A DNA stretch of 64,000 bases from Undaria pinnatifida (taxonomy: Eukaryota; Sar; Phaeophyceae; Laminariales; Alariaceae), in the NCBI GenBank assembly GCA_012845835.1, contig JABAKD010000012.1, positions 1,321,120 to 1,385,119 on the forward strand. Reading direction: 5' to 3'. This document shows, piece after piece, positions 1 to 10,912 of the stretch. The translations under genes were made by a program, and so were the position numbers. Below the pieces are notes generated by a model. It saw nothing but the letters and a program-made list of their open reading frames with translations, ran no database searches and was not told the DNA's origin. Each line of letters opens with the position of its first letter. Position 1 is the stretch's first letter.

Positions 1-369
1 CGCACCCCCCTTATTTTTTTTACTATACAGCGCAGGCGCTTCGTCGGGAGACTAAATTCCCAACATCCCTCACAAGGTTCCCGACAGATCACAATCTAGA
101 TCAGATCATATAACTCCTGTACCAGTACTTGTCGTTCTGAGATGATGTCGAAGATCCGTGTACCATACGTATCCAACCCAGCAAAACACGTGCACAAGAG
201 CCGTGAAATCTAGATTCCACACGGCAAGCACGATCTAGATTAACATGGCATGGTGTCAGGGTTGCTACCGCGCGTGTAGGTGTCATGTTATGGCGCCATC
301 GGAGCCATTCCGCGTGTACTATTCTTGCGATGCGCTTACTATTTAGTAAATTGTTCTAATACATCAATC

Positions 370-425
370 AGCTGTGAGTTCGATCGAGTTAAAGGGTCGA
401 TACTCCTATTTGCAAGCTAGCTGCG
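370..425 (-). repeat. Copy of the dispersed AGCTTGC...CACAGCTG motif
   Basis: On the minus strand this contains AGCTTGCAAA, then GTATCGACCCTTT, then GAACTCACAGCTG. The same ordered sub-motifs recur at many non-allelic places in the window, with the middle part variable. Function unknown. Confidence 0.6.
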
Positions 426-3288
426 TGATACTCCGGTCGCGCGTTTTTGCAGAAGATGTGTTTGTACAGTTCATTTCTTCCACGGATGATTGTTCTTAGC
501 CTTTTCGGTGACCACGGGCTAGATTTCAGGGAAGATGAGCTATGAATAACGTCTGACGGGACGGAGTTTCTCAGCTCAAGACCTGCATGAGTATCCAACA
601 TCATCACAGACATCACATATGTTCTTCGCGCTTAATTTTGTTGTTCGAAAGAACGTTGTTCGTTGGGTTCAAGATCGAAGTTTTCCACAGGTTCGACAGA
701 TCACGATCTACATAACTTAAAATGACGAGATGGTACATTTACCATAATGACATGTTGTGCAAGATCTGCATCATACAGATTTTACTAGGCAACCATATGT
801 GTGTGCAAGAGCCGTGTCATACAGATCCCACCCGGCAAACATGATCTAGATCGTACAGATCATACAAATCAGGGATCTGATCTATCCGATGTAGGAGGTT
901 TTTTCTCCCCGACGATTTTTGATGAGGATGATACCTGGTATGCTGTATGAGCTCCTGAACCTAGGGGGAATAGAGCTATTTTCTGTCCACGGTAGCATGG
1001 TCCATCTAGAGTAGTAAGAGGCGTGTTTTAATATGTTAACCCCGTTGGAACCGCATCATTTTTATCGGGGGGATATCACTTGGAGTTGGTTTGGCATGTG
1101 TACGAGGTTCTAAAAGGGTACACACTTCCTTCTGGGACTTCAGATAGAAACATGTCGAAAACAAGATGGCGATTACGGCATGAACCACACCAAGAACCCC
1201 TCTCCGCTGGGGTAGGGGGCATGTCCGAGGTGCAAGGGGAAACGGTGCACGACACACGCATGCATGATGACAACGCTTTCTAATTGTTGCGCCCGCTTCG
1301 TAGAAGCTTGATACGTTCCACGTGTACGTACGGCAACTCTTGTCGCCTTTTCGGTCCCTAGACCTGGATTCCCCTAGGGGTAGCTGTGAAAGTTCAGGCA
1401 TAGTCTACGCTTCTGACTTTTTTGTTTTTTAGTCCTCCAGCGGACGCGATCTGACTTTCAAGCCCAAGGCTCAAGCTCGCCCCTTTCGGCTTCCGCCATG
1501 ACCGGAGCAGTACTTTTTCAAATACGAACACAATACCACAATGCAGTTTCCTTTGCTCGAGTTGACATTCCGTTGTGCGCAAGGATGATTAAAACTCGTC
1601 GCATGATTGGTACGGTGCGTGCTGCGTGCGTGATGATGCTTCGTCGCATGCCTGAACAAATCTCGCCGCAAGCCTGAAACTTCGCCGCGTGCTTGATAAA
1701 AATCTCGCCGCATCGAAAACAGCCAGCCAGCCAACATATGCGAGCTCGTCAAGCTTAGCCGAGACTTCTCGTCACCAGATGGGTCCAAGCGTCACCTCTG
1801 TGCATCGCAAGGAAAACGCATGCCGCAAATGGAAACCCACAGCAACTACCCCGGTCTCTGAGGGAAGACGTCACGCGACCACTACCAACCGCTTGGGTCA
1901 CAAATTTTACTGAGTGTATATAGTGGAAATAGCCAAGGAGCCAACGCTATCAATACACGCAACATGTCAGCGAAGGCCGAGTGCTTTCATTGGGCCTCGA
2001 TTACGCCGCGTGGTGAAACGTACGATGGGGAAAAGGAAGCCAGCCAGACAAATCCGTGTGTTTTCATGGGGGCCCAATCCCCCCGCGTGTCACGTCCGAG
2101 AGGAAAACGACGCCAGAAAATTCAAGCCATGAACACACGGTACAAAAAAGACAAGCATCAATCGGCGGCAAGACAAGCATCAATGCGCGGCAAAACAGGC
2201 ATCGAAACGCGGGGGGGCAGCAGCAAAGCGGTGCTAAAATAGTCCTCGTACAAGGATGGCCTGGACGATGTGCACCCCATTAACATCGCGTCCAAGAAGC
2301 TGGGCGTTCTGACCTCGTCCTTCTTGCTCGACCGCAACACCTTGTAAACGAGGGGGAGAGGAGGAGCGGGGAGGGGAATGAAGCAACAAATCGAGCGCCA
2401 ATCAACGTTCGTATGTCTCAGCAAACGCATAATTTCGACCTCACAAACACCTTTGAAACAAACCGGGGGGGTGGGTGCGAAACAGCAAAATTGAGAGTCA
2501 GCCAGGGTTCGACGTCGCAACAAAAATGCACGGCCTTGTCACCGCAACCGCCGAAGCTTGGCACCTTCAAGTGTCTGAAGCTATAAGACCTTCATTCAGT
2601 TGTGAACCTGATGCATGGCCTACAAGCACGAGGGTAGACATGCAATCGTTGCAGGTAAAGTGATTATGAGTCACTACGAAGGTCGCCTCCTCCGATGATG
2701 TCGGCCTCGTTTTGGCCTTGGACGTTTTTTTTTTGTATTGGCCGACGCCAGGGCTCGCTTGTTATTTAGTACATGTGACAAGGAGGTGCCTCCACCAACC
2801 TCTCTGGCGTTAAGCGAGGGGAGATTTGCACTGACTGACAAGAGGGAGCTTGGGTCGTTCTCATAGAGAACTCTGGGCTTCCGGTTGCGTTCGGGGTTGA
2901 TGTTGCCGAACGTCAACCATTATGAACGTCCAATGTTGATGGCAGATTTCATAGACCGGGCGTTGGTTAACGCGTCTTCGTAGTTGGCTTGTGTGATCGG
3001 AGGTTGGCGGTATGTGTATACGTACCCCATCACCTCCACATTGTCGTTTACATGATTCATCCCGACGAGGGCACCCCTGACAACAATAAGGTCTCCTTAC
3101 ACACCCAACAGCGACCCTGTCAAACGCCGAACCAATGCACTGCTAAAATAGCGGGCGATAGATTCGGCGTTAATCCCTCTAGAATCGCACCCCGTATTAC
3201 ATGGACGAAATACTTGAAATTAGTGCAGAACAGTTGTTGAATTATAAAAACGTTATCCCTTTGCTATAAAATCTTAAAATACACTACA

Positions 3289-3348
3289 TACAGCTGCGAG
3301 ATCGAGGATTTCGTCAAATCTTACATTCGCAAGCTATGTGTGATGGTT
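3289..3348 (-). repeat. Copy of the dispersed AGCTTGC...CAGCTG motif
   Basis: The minus strand reads TAGCTTGCGAATGTAAGATT, then GACGAAATCCTCGATCTCG and CAGCTGTATG. It is allelic with the copies at 12710-12768, 30651-30715 and 44783-44845, and a diverged relative of the others. Confidence 0.6.
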
Positions 3349-3529
3349 AGTTAGCGCGTGTACCGGGGTGAGCATATCCTCAAAAAGGATATACATACAC
3401 CACAACGTACTACCTGTACAGTTGCTACCATTGTTTCTGTCATCGATAAAAAGTTGAAAAATAATACTGGTACATCCATAAAAAAGGAGGGATGTTATAC
3501 GTTGTTTGTCTTGTTGCCGGAGCACCACG

Positions 3530-3960
3530 GCAGTATCCACGGACCTCCACGGCATTCCACGGTCATGTCCACGGCGTTCCACGGACAGCCGCCGACACTC
3601 CACAGGCTACCGCGACCCTTCCACGGGCTTCCACGGACATTCCATGGACTTCCACGGAATGCCGCGGCAAGTAGCGGAACACCGTGGAGGCCCATGGCAC
3701 GAGCCGTTGTAATTTCCATGGCAATCTCCACAGCAATCTCCACGGTAGCACCCACGAAAAAGCCACGGTCACCCACGGAAATGTCCACGGAAGCACCCAC
3801 GGCAACGCTCACGGATATACCCATAGACACGCCCACAGAAACACCCACGTTCTTGTCCACGGAAACGTCCGCAAAACATCCACGAATAGGTCCACGGAAA
3901 CAACCACGACAAGACCCAGGGCCACGCCCACGGACACCGGGTGCCTCACATTATTGTGTG
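3530..3960. repeat. Degenerate CCACGGA/CCCACGG array
   Basis: Low-complexity block in which CCACGG recurs every 6-20 bases with drifting spacers. It gives long but meaningless open frames rich in His, Gly, Pro and Trp on both strands. It directly abuts the telomere-like tract. Confidence 0.85.
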
Positions 3961-3975
3961 TTTTCAAACCATGGA

Positions 3976-4006
3976 CTAACCCTAACCCTAACCCTAACCC
4001 TAACCC
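3976..4006. repeat. Interstitial telomere-like tract, five TAACCC repeats
   Basis: Five perfect TAACCC repeats preceded by CCATGGAC and followed by ATACGAAAGACC. The other three copies in the window keep four perfect repeats plus one mutated repeat at the same place. TTAGGG is the telomere repeat of many eukaryotes including several stramenopile groups. Confidence 0.9.
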
Positions 4007-4064
4007 ATACGAAAGACCGGTCGGAGTGCCCCTAATGACATCACTGGGGTGAAATGGTTGGAAA

Positions 4065-4500
4065 TGTCAAATAATGTGTATCACTATCGGAGGATTGCGG
4101 TGGCAATGGCCGCAGACGGCCGGGGATGGCCGTGGAGGTTTGCTGCGGTTGGGCGTCCGCGGGAACTACCATGGCAATTGCCGCGGACTTCCGTGGTGAT
4201 TGCCGCGAAGCGCATGGCCGTGGAAATTGCCACGGCAGATTCCGTGGAAACTGCCGTGGCGATTGCCCGGACTTCCGTGGGTTGCCATGGTTGGTACGAC
4301 GGACGTTGCCACGGACAGAACCGCGGCACGTGCGGTGGCCACAACCATGGCATTTGCCGTGGAAGTGCCATGAGCCGTGACACATGCCGTGGCAACTCGC
4401 GGATTTCCACGGTAGCCCGTGGCAACACCCACGGAAGTCCACGGAAACTCCGCGGTCATTGGCGCGGACCTCCGCCAAAAAGTCAAATAATGTGCATCCC
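4065..4500. repeat. Degenerate CCGCGG/CCGTGG array
   Basis: Second low-complexity block on the other side of the telomere-like tract, built from GCCGTGG, CCGCGGAC and CCATGG variants. It is bounded by the direct repeats ATAATGTG and ATAATGTGCATC on this strand. Open frames across it are composition artefacts. Confidence 0.85.
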
Positions 4501-4528
4501 TGAAAAAAGCGGCCGGTGTACCACGTAG

Positions 4529-4590
4529 CTTGCAAAGATGAGTGTCGACCCTTGTATCGGACTCAAAGCTGGCGCATCTTGAGTACCACA
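4529..4590 (+). repeat. Copy of the dispersed AGCTTGC...AGCTGG motif
   Basis: Reads TAGCTTGCAAAGATGAGTGT, then CGACCCTTGTATCGGACTC, then AAAGCTGGCGCATC. Allelic with 11660-11725 (minus) and with the copies in units A and B near 29345-29412 and 43478-43545 (minus). Confidence 0.6.
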
Positions 4591-4659
4591 CTGCAGCGGT
4601 AAATTTCAAGGTTGGGTACTGTAGGGTACGCACAAACCACACCCGGGGTATTTACCCCG

Positions 4660-5015
4660 GTTAATACCGTACAAAGAACTTTTGTGAGTTCTGTGGGACA
4701 TTTATACCCGTACCCAGAACTTGTAAACCCAGAACTTCTAGAAGTTCTGTATGACATTCATACCCGTACCCGGAACTTCTGGAAGTTCTGCACGCCAGCG
4801 CCACAAATACCCGAGGTACGGGTATACCATTTTAATAACGTATGTGAGTTCTGTACGCCCGTGCCACAATACCCGGAACTTCTGTGACTTCTGTAACACT
4901 TCCGTACCGTAGCCGGAGTTTCTGTGTAAGATCCCCATACCCTAACCCGGAACTTCTGTGACTTCTTTAAGACTGTGGCACATTACCCGTGGTACGGGTA
5001 TACCTTCGTTACAAT
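4660..5015. repeat. Degenerate ACTTCTG / ACCCGTACCC array
   Basis: About 350 bases of 25-60-base degenerate repeats combining ACCCGTACCCGG with GAACTTCTGGAAGTTCTG. It contains perfect or near-perfect palindromes such as GAACTTCTAGAAGTTC at 4732-4747. Each TTCNNGAA core resembles half of a heat-shock element, which may be coincidence in a satellite. Confidence 0.8.
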
Positions 5016-5772
5016 ACCCGGGGAGCCCACATGCATTAATTCAGGTTTAAAAGCCCAAAGAGTGTATTATGCATTCTATTATAATGTCATATCTTGTCGT
5101 CAGTGAAACCAACCGAACACCGAATGTACAGCAGTCGCAGTACGTATCGTATACCAGGTATGATGGTAGCAGCGCCTGCTATAGGCCGTGTCCGTGTTTC
5201 TTTCGTTTCTAACCCGTGGGCACCGTATTATATTGACGAAGGACACTTTTGAATAAAAAATATGGAGTATTCATTTTTTATTAATCGAATTGAATTCGAT
5301 TCCAACGAATTTGGCGCCTATCGGGAAACCACGTATTGCGTATTGTCAATGTTTTTTTCCTCTCGGAATAACGCATAGATCTGCCGTGACGGCGATGCGG
5401 CAACCATCGACGTCTAGAGGTATCTTCTTGGTTTTCGGTAGTTTCGCTTCTTCTTTGTCGCGGCATTTGGCTTATCTAGCTGTGGTGGCAAAATTGGGCT
5501 TGCGACCGCCATTGTTTGTGTTGAAGCCCCACAGCCGAGGTACGTTATGGTATGATCATAGCGCAGTATAGCCGTGAGCGCGGCTGTTGCCCCGGTCACC
5601 ACTCATTGATGTTCACGATTTATCGCCTCTCTCGGTGGTGGTTTTGTCGATAATGCATGATTACATCACCCTGTTGACCCTGATAGCTCAACTGTAGTTG
5701 TAAGGGGTGTCACCGACCTATATCCTTAATGAGGACATACAACTCGTGATACGCGCGATCGGAGTATAACAC

Positions 5773-5830
5773 ACATCTTGCAAAGATGATTTTCGACGAA
5801 ATCTTCGATCTCACAGCTGGAGTGTATTTT
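5773..5830 (+). repeat. Copy of the dispersed CTTGCAAAGATG...CACAGCTGG motif
   Basis: Reads CTTGCAAAGATGATTTTCGA, then CGAAATCTTCGATCTCACAG and CTGGAGTGTATTTT. It lies in the part of K that is missing from the right-hand copy, so it is not allelic with the U copies. Confidence 0.6.
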
Positions 5831-5974
5831 CATTTTTCATAATAATTCCCTTAAAGCCACGACAGATTGCCTCGAGGACATTGGCCCAGTGAGAGCATGC
5901 CGTCCATGCAAGTTGGATGAAATCCTCCACTTCCAATCGAACTTTCCCCCGAGGGGGTGTGCATTTACCCGGGT

Positions 5975-6165
5975 ATTACCCGTAACCCGGGACTTCTTTA
6001 GGTTCTGTAGGGCATTCATACCCGTACCCAGAACTTCTGTGAGTTCTGTAAGCCCGTGCCATAATACCCGAAACTTCTTCTGGAAGTTATGTAAGACTTT
6101 CATGCCCGTACTCGAAACTTCTGGAAGTTCTGTAAGACTCGTCACCATACCCTTACCCGGAATCC
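5975..6165. repeat. ACTTCTG / ACCCGTACCC array in block K
   Basis: Same degenerate satellite family as 4660-5015, with GAACTTCTGTGAGTTCTG and CGAAACTTCTGGAAGTTCTG variants. Its presence in both U and K shows that the family spread beyond one unit. Confidence 0.75.
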
Positions 6166-6599
6166 AAACACCTTATAGAATATAACCTTGATAATTTGGT
6201 TCACCTCAACACCCTTCACAAGTGCACCCACGTTTTTGCGGACAAGCCACTTGCAAATGGTATGCGCGATGGAACTTGCAGTGGTAAAAGGGTTGAGAAG
6301 TCGCCGATCTCCCGCCTCCATCACTCTTACCGCTTTCGACGGATCTCACAACCCGGGGGGAAATCCGAGCTTAAGCAACAAACACGACTTTTGTAAAAAT
6401 CAGGTACGGTTTCAGCGCGAAGCCAACAAAAAAGGAGACAAAAAAACGCTTTCACGGAAATTGCGGCGGATTTCGAGAGCATCCACGGGAGTGCCAATTA
6501 CAAGCCAGTCAAACAAGGCCATGGGTTGACCGACCATAAGTCGACGACCATTCATTAGTTGGCTAGGTAGTAACAGGACCGGACCGGACCAGAGCGGGG

Positions 6600-6660
6600 G
6601 CGAGGTCTGTCAGCCATCTTGTCGATGAGCCCGTACTCTCAACCCTCGTCGATATAACGT
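6600..6660 (-). pseudogene. Third partial copy of ClpP/ClpR C-terminal coding sequence
   Basis: On the minus strand a short stretch still reads as E-Y-G-L-I-D-K-M followed by stop-ridden sequence. This matches the EYGFIDKV segment of the exon at 6882-7184. There is no splice acceptor or flanking open frame, so it is a relic of a local duplication. Confidence 0.55.
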
Positions 6661-6844
6661 CCAAAAGGAGCATACAAATATTTTTTTACTTTTGTTTGGT
6701 TTTTGCTTGGTTTTTGCGTTCCACCCATCCGCATACAAAATCCGCCAGAGGCACACTACCCTGTCCGATACTGACACCGCTACACGATAATTCCTTGGAC
6801 GCTTGCACGAACAAGACCGGACCGCGGGCGGGGAGGCGAGGTCA

Positions 6845-6900
6845 GCCAGTCACCCTGTCGATGAGCCCGTACTCCTCAGAGTCATCGGGAGAGAGAGATA
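6845..6900 (-). pseudogene. Second partial copy of ClpP/ClpR C-terminal coding sequence
   Basis: The minus strand reads LSPDDSEEYGLIDRVTG and then stop, parallel to LSPDETVEYGFIDKVTN in the exon just upstream. The GC-rich sequence after it resembles that after the third copy, so copies two and three probably arose by tandem duplication of one relic. Confidence 0.6.
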
Positions 6901-7184
6901 CAACATTCGAGAGGAGTAAAACAATATAAGTACTTCAGATGCTGTTTAGCTTGGTGTTGGGTTGTTTTTAGCCCTCGCTTGATACTGAAGCCGTCATTAT
7001 TTTTCCTTCGGCCTCCCAAGATCTTCGCGAGAACGAGGTTGGTCACCTTGTCGATGAACCCGTACTCGACGGTCTCGTCGGGAGAGAGGTAGAACGTTCG
7101 CGAGGAGTCCTCCAACACCTCGTCAAACGGCTGGCCGCACGCCTCCGCCAGCATCTGGGTCGCCGTTGTCCTGTTCGCCATCAC
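6882..7184 (-). pseudogene. ClpP/ClpR-type protease subunit, terminal exon fragment
   Basis: A plausible acceptor (TGTTGTCCAG) precedes an open frame starting VMANRTTATQMLAEACGQPF and continuing through SRTFYLSPDETVEYGFIDKV. This is the C-terminal handle and head region of the Clp protease proteolytic subunit: helix, G-Q-x-x-(D/E) turn, then the S-x-x-E-A-x-x-Y-G-x-I-D motif. By my alignment to bacterial ClpP the catalytic Asp position is Thr here, as in inactive ClpR-type subunits. The N-terminal two-thirds with the Ser and His of the triad is absent nearby. After KILG the frame runs into unrelated sequence before stopping. It could be the true last exon of a gene with very long introns, but its duplication with K and lack of other exons favour a gene fragment. 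Confidence 0.7.
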
Positions 7185-7814
7185 CTGGACAACACAACCC
7201 CAACTGCCGGCACAAAATTGCCCCGTATTGGGTGATCGCGTGCGATGATGAGGAATGAGGACACGTGCCCCCCGTAGATCGCGCGGTCGTGGTTTCACAT
7301 GCATCTTGAGCTATAAATGGGAGATAAATTCCGACGAAATTCTTGCTGCCTCATTTTTTTGTGAGAGAGTGCAGAAACAAGGGGCAGAACGACACGACAC
7401 CGTGACCGACAGGCTGCCAAACACTGACCACAGACACCGCACAGCACACGGGCAAGCTCACAAAGATTTAGCGGGCTGATGTCAGAAGGATGTAGCACGC
7501 TTGTACCGCTATACAGTGTATGTGTGACACCAGGTGCCAGGAACCAGCGTACCAGGTTGTATTATCGAACCATACGTTTGACATAACGTATGATATGATA
7601 TGTAGGGTTATTGGGCGGAGACACAGAGTGCCCCCTGCAGGTCTGCCAATTGAGCAGGTCCTCGGAGAGTACTCACATTCTTAGCCTTCGTAGTCGTACA
7701 AAGCTTTATTCGATTCCACCAGAAACCCGGATGGCTTCTGAGATCGGAGGAACGTGCCTCCGACATCTATTTCCCGACCATCCCGAATATAAAACACCAA
7801 CCTTACCATGAGAA

Positions 7815-7940
7815 AACCATCCAAATTATCTCAAATACGGATAATTACAGGCCCTTCGATGCCGTACCTTTACATTAAACCATCCAAATTATCTCAAATA
7901 CGGATAATTACAGGCCCTTCGATGCCGTACCTTTACATTA
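7815..7940. repeat. Exact 63-base tandem duplication
   Basis: Two adjacent copies, 7815-7877 and 7878-7940, beginning AACCATCCAAATTATCTC and ending TACCTTTACATTA. The inverted paralogue near 57040-57110 has only one, so the duplication arose after K was copied. Confidence 0.9.
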
Positions 7941-8140
7941 GCCAACCCTGATGAAATGCATATGCAGAAATTTGGGAGATTCGGGAAAACTCCGGTTCTA
8001 CGAACTAGACCATGAGTCGAGGATGCGGCTCCTCAAACCCCACTCCCACACCTCTACAAGTAACGGCCTGGCTATGGAGGCCGGAACACGCGAAGAAAAG
8101 CAGTTGAAGGAAACGCAGACCCCACAACAGCCCGTCAAAA

Positions 8141-8245
8141 CCTGCCGCATACCGCCGGTGTGGCGAGGGCGGGGCAGAAAAGGCTCGAGAACCTGCCGCC
8201 TACCGCCGGTGTGGCGGGGGGGGGGCAGGAAAGGCTCTACGGCAA
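8141..8245. repeat. 51-base imperfect tandem duplication
   Basis: CCTGCCGC-ATACCGCCGGTGTGG recurs after 51 bases with a G-rich middle. It is also present inverted at about 56720-56840, so it predates the duplication of K. Confidence 0.75.
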
Positions 8246-8514
8246 ACCAACCACAGAAAAGGTACTATGGCAAGACGCGTTTCGAGCCCGTATCTTAACA
8301 GACATGTACAGCAGTATGTGGATCGTATTGATAGTGTCATACCACAGATCACCGGCACTCTGCGATTTGGCGCCGACCAATAATTGGAGGTATTTCACCG
8401 AACGTACGGTGCTTGCCGTACGGCGTTACATCGTGGATATTTATACCGGTACCAGAGGGACAACAAGCTAATGTTTCATTCTTTATTTGCTCAGCCCATA
8501 TTTATTTTATTTTC

Positions 8515-8866
8515 ATGGTACACTTGAGTATTTCTCCATATATCCCTCCCTAGACGCCTCCCTAGCCGTGGCTCAGACCCGGGGTCACTGAGCAGACTCT
8601 TCTCCCTCCTTCCCAATACGGTATGTGCCTTCATTTTTATCACGAGAATAATTCATCGCTTAAAAATGCTTCTTCTCCTTGTCGAAGAATCGCATCGAAT
8701 TGTGCTTATTCACGCCATAAAACGCTCTCGGCAGTTGGTTTCTCCAAGGAAATAAAAAGGCCCACACCGAGATTTGAACCCTCGACTACAAAACTCCTTG
8801 GTAGTGTTCGAGGTTAACCACTGCTACTAGAAGACCGCCGGGGCGACGGGCACCAGGTACTTTTTA
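8515..8866 (-). mobile_element. tRNA-derived SINE, subfamily 1
   Basis: On the minus strand it starts with a tRNA-like head (GTCGCCCCGGCGGTCTTC, an A-box-like TAGCAGTGG, and B box GGTTCAAATCT). A body shared with the other SINEs follows (AAAATGAAGGCA..., then GACCCCGGGTCTGAG). The 3' end is A/T rich. No cloverleaf tRNA would fold cleanly from the head, so it is not a functional tRNA gene. The same insertion is present in the right-hand K copy. Confidence 0.75.
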
Positions 8867-9884
8867 GTGCATGTTGTAATACTGTACAACGCGTATAGTC
8901 TAGACTACATGCTCATTCGTGAACCGAAGATAAACCACACATCAAAGACCAAATTCAAAGGCGTCGGTCGACGGCGCTCTTGCCCCTTCACAGGCGACCA
9001 TCGAGGATTCACAGTAGTAGAACTGTGGTTCTAATATATTGTCCGTGAAATTATTGAAATACATTAGCACCATGAAATCGACCAGAAGGGTGGCCGAGAT
9101 ACTCATCTTTCGATATTGGCGCGCACGCCGTCACAGCAACTAACTACAGTGTATAGTGCAACCGAACAAGCACTACCACACAACAAATATAATATCAGCA
9201 GTTCGAAGGAACGTATTGCCTACACTTACTGTAGTTAATGTATCAGAGAACCGAAATGATCCTGCGAAACCCCTTGGCCAGCCTCGTGAGAGGAGCTCGT
9301 CAGAACGGTCATGCTCCATCTCGTGCCTTCGGGTGGGCGCACAAAGCGATATACGCTGGCTCTATTGTGATTTGTATAGATGCTGGCTACAAAGGCGATG
9401 CCGAGGACTTCCAGCCTGAGCGACAGCTCATTCCAAGGCTGCTGTACAGCCCCACAGGACTGTCATTTTTTTTTTTTGGAGTTGTGCACAATTGGTCTGC
9501 TTTCTAAAAAAATCCGTCCGTTCTCATTTTAGGCTCCGTTCCCATTTTTCAGAAAACTATGTTGTTATCGACAAAACCACCAACGAGAGAGGCGATAAAT
9601 CGTGAACATCAATGAGTGGTGACCGGGGCAACAGCCGCGCTCACGGCTATACTGCGCTATGATCATACCATAACGTACCTCGGCTGTGGGGCTTCAACAC
9701 AAACAATGGCGGTCGCAAGCCCAATTTTGCCACCACAGCTCGATAAGCCAAATGCCGCGACAAAGAAGAAGCGAAACTACCGAAAACCAAGAAGATACCT
9801 CTAGACGTCGATGGTTGCCGCATCGCCGTCACGGCAGATCTATGCGTTATTCCGAGAGGACAAAAACATTGACAATACGCAATA

Positions 9885-10912
9885 CAGTAGGTGGCCCTGT
9901 ATAGTGGCATATAGTGGCAGGACAGAATTGTGCCACTATTCAGGGCAGTGCCACTATTCGATATAGTGGCACTATTGCCACTATTAGACAGTCTATAGTG
10001 GCAATAGTGCCACTATATCGAATAAAGAGCTTCGATGTTCACGCTGTACACTGATTATACGCTGTTGTGTACAGGTAAAGCCGTGCATACTGTTCCACTA
10101 CTACTCGTGGTTGATTTGTGTGCAGCAGTATCCGCATGAAACACATGAAATGACCGTTGATTATCCAACGGTTACCGAGCCTTCTGTGGTCAAGACCTGT
10201 TTCTTCTGCGCAGGCAGACCACAGGAACCACGTCCAAACGCATTGTATCATAGGTGGCACATCAATATTTTTTGTCCGGCGGGCAGTGTAACATGGGGTT
10301 CAACATTCAACACTACGTGTAGAACGCATGAAAACAGCAACGTAGAGACGCGAAACTAACTGAAACAGCCAGTATAGAAAATTCAAACACCCCCACCCCG
10401 GCGCATCAACCCAACCACCACGAAGCTCTGCAACTGCTGTAGGCTTTAGCCGACTGATTGCACTACGAGTTGGTAAACACTCTAATGTCCAACTGCTGTG
10501 CCGGTCTAGCGAATGTAGCTGCTAAGAATGCCATTTTCGCCTTGCGGAGAAAGTGCCCGGCGTCACCAACGCCACACGACTCTGCGTATTGTTCTAGAGG
10601 ACCAAAAAATTCTCTCCCAGTGGTTTGTTTGGGAGTTTACACAGTTCTAGGTCCGCGCAGGCTGGCATGATACGTGTGGCGCCCACCGCTGAGAGTGTGT
10701 GTGGGCAGGTGTAGTACAGCAGTAGTGGGGGCCCACTACTTGGAACTGCCACTATTGGGTGTGTGTGATGCCCAAAATGCCACTATTGAGGGCCCCGTCC
10801 TCAATAGTGGTAAAGTGCCACTATATCGGGTTGAGATTTTGCCAGGAGATTTTCATGCCACTATATAGGGCACTTTACTATTCAAGTTGCCACTATACAG
10901 GGCCACCTACTG
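9885..10912. mobile_element. Non-autonomous TA-target transposon with 25-bp TIRs
   Basis: The first 25 bases, beginning CAGTAGGTGGCCCTGTATAG, are the exact reverse complement of the last 25. TGCCACTATA-type subterminal repeats lie just inside both ends. The left flank ends in TA and the right flank starts with TG where the uninterrupted paralogues have a single TA, consistent with a TA duplication whose second copy mutated. CAG termini and TA targets are typical of pogo/Tigger and related Tc1/mariner elements. No transposase frame is present in the 1028 bases, so it needs an enzyme in trans. Paralogous empty sites are at 5330-5350, 28600-28620 and 42732-42755. Confidence 0.88.

Larger units (their letters stand above)
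1..5640 (-). repeat. Partial U repeat, inverted (left arm of a large inverted repeat)
   Basis: Read on the minus strand, this stretch follows the same order of landmarks as 42430-48180 of the tandem array, so it spans a unit-to-unit junction in inverted orientation. The order is: telomere-like tract, CCGTGG-type arrays, ACTTCTG array, then the conserved tail. It is clearly more diverged than units A and B are from each other. Near the junction (about 840-880) it lacks roughly 80 bases present at 47240-47330. No intact gene is visible; the short open frames are not consistent between copies. Confidence 0.85.
5641..8899 (-). repeat. Block K (left copy), carrying ClpP/ClpR exon fragments and a SINE
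   Basis: Not part of U. The same order of sequence appears inverted at about 55980-59050. It includes, reading leftward, a SINE, a GC-rich tandem duplication, a ClpP/ClpR terminal exon with two partial duplicates, and an ACTTCTG array. Compared with the right copy it has about 200 extra bases at 5660-5865 and a private 63-base tandem duplication. Outside the listed sub-features I see no gene, including 6170-6600 and 7305-7815. Confidence 0.8.

Noticed and set aside
3495-4642. Several 100-225-codon frames on both strands across the CCACGG arrays
   Set aside because: Repeat artefacts: open on both strands at once, with monotonous His-Gly-Pro-Trp composition, and different in each copy.
8760-8866. 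tRNA gene
   Set aside because: The A and B boxes fit, but no complete cloverleaf or plausible anticodon stem is evident, and the sequence continues into the shared SINE body.
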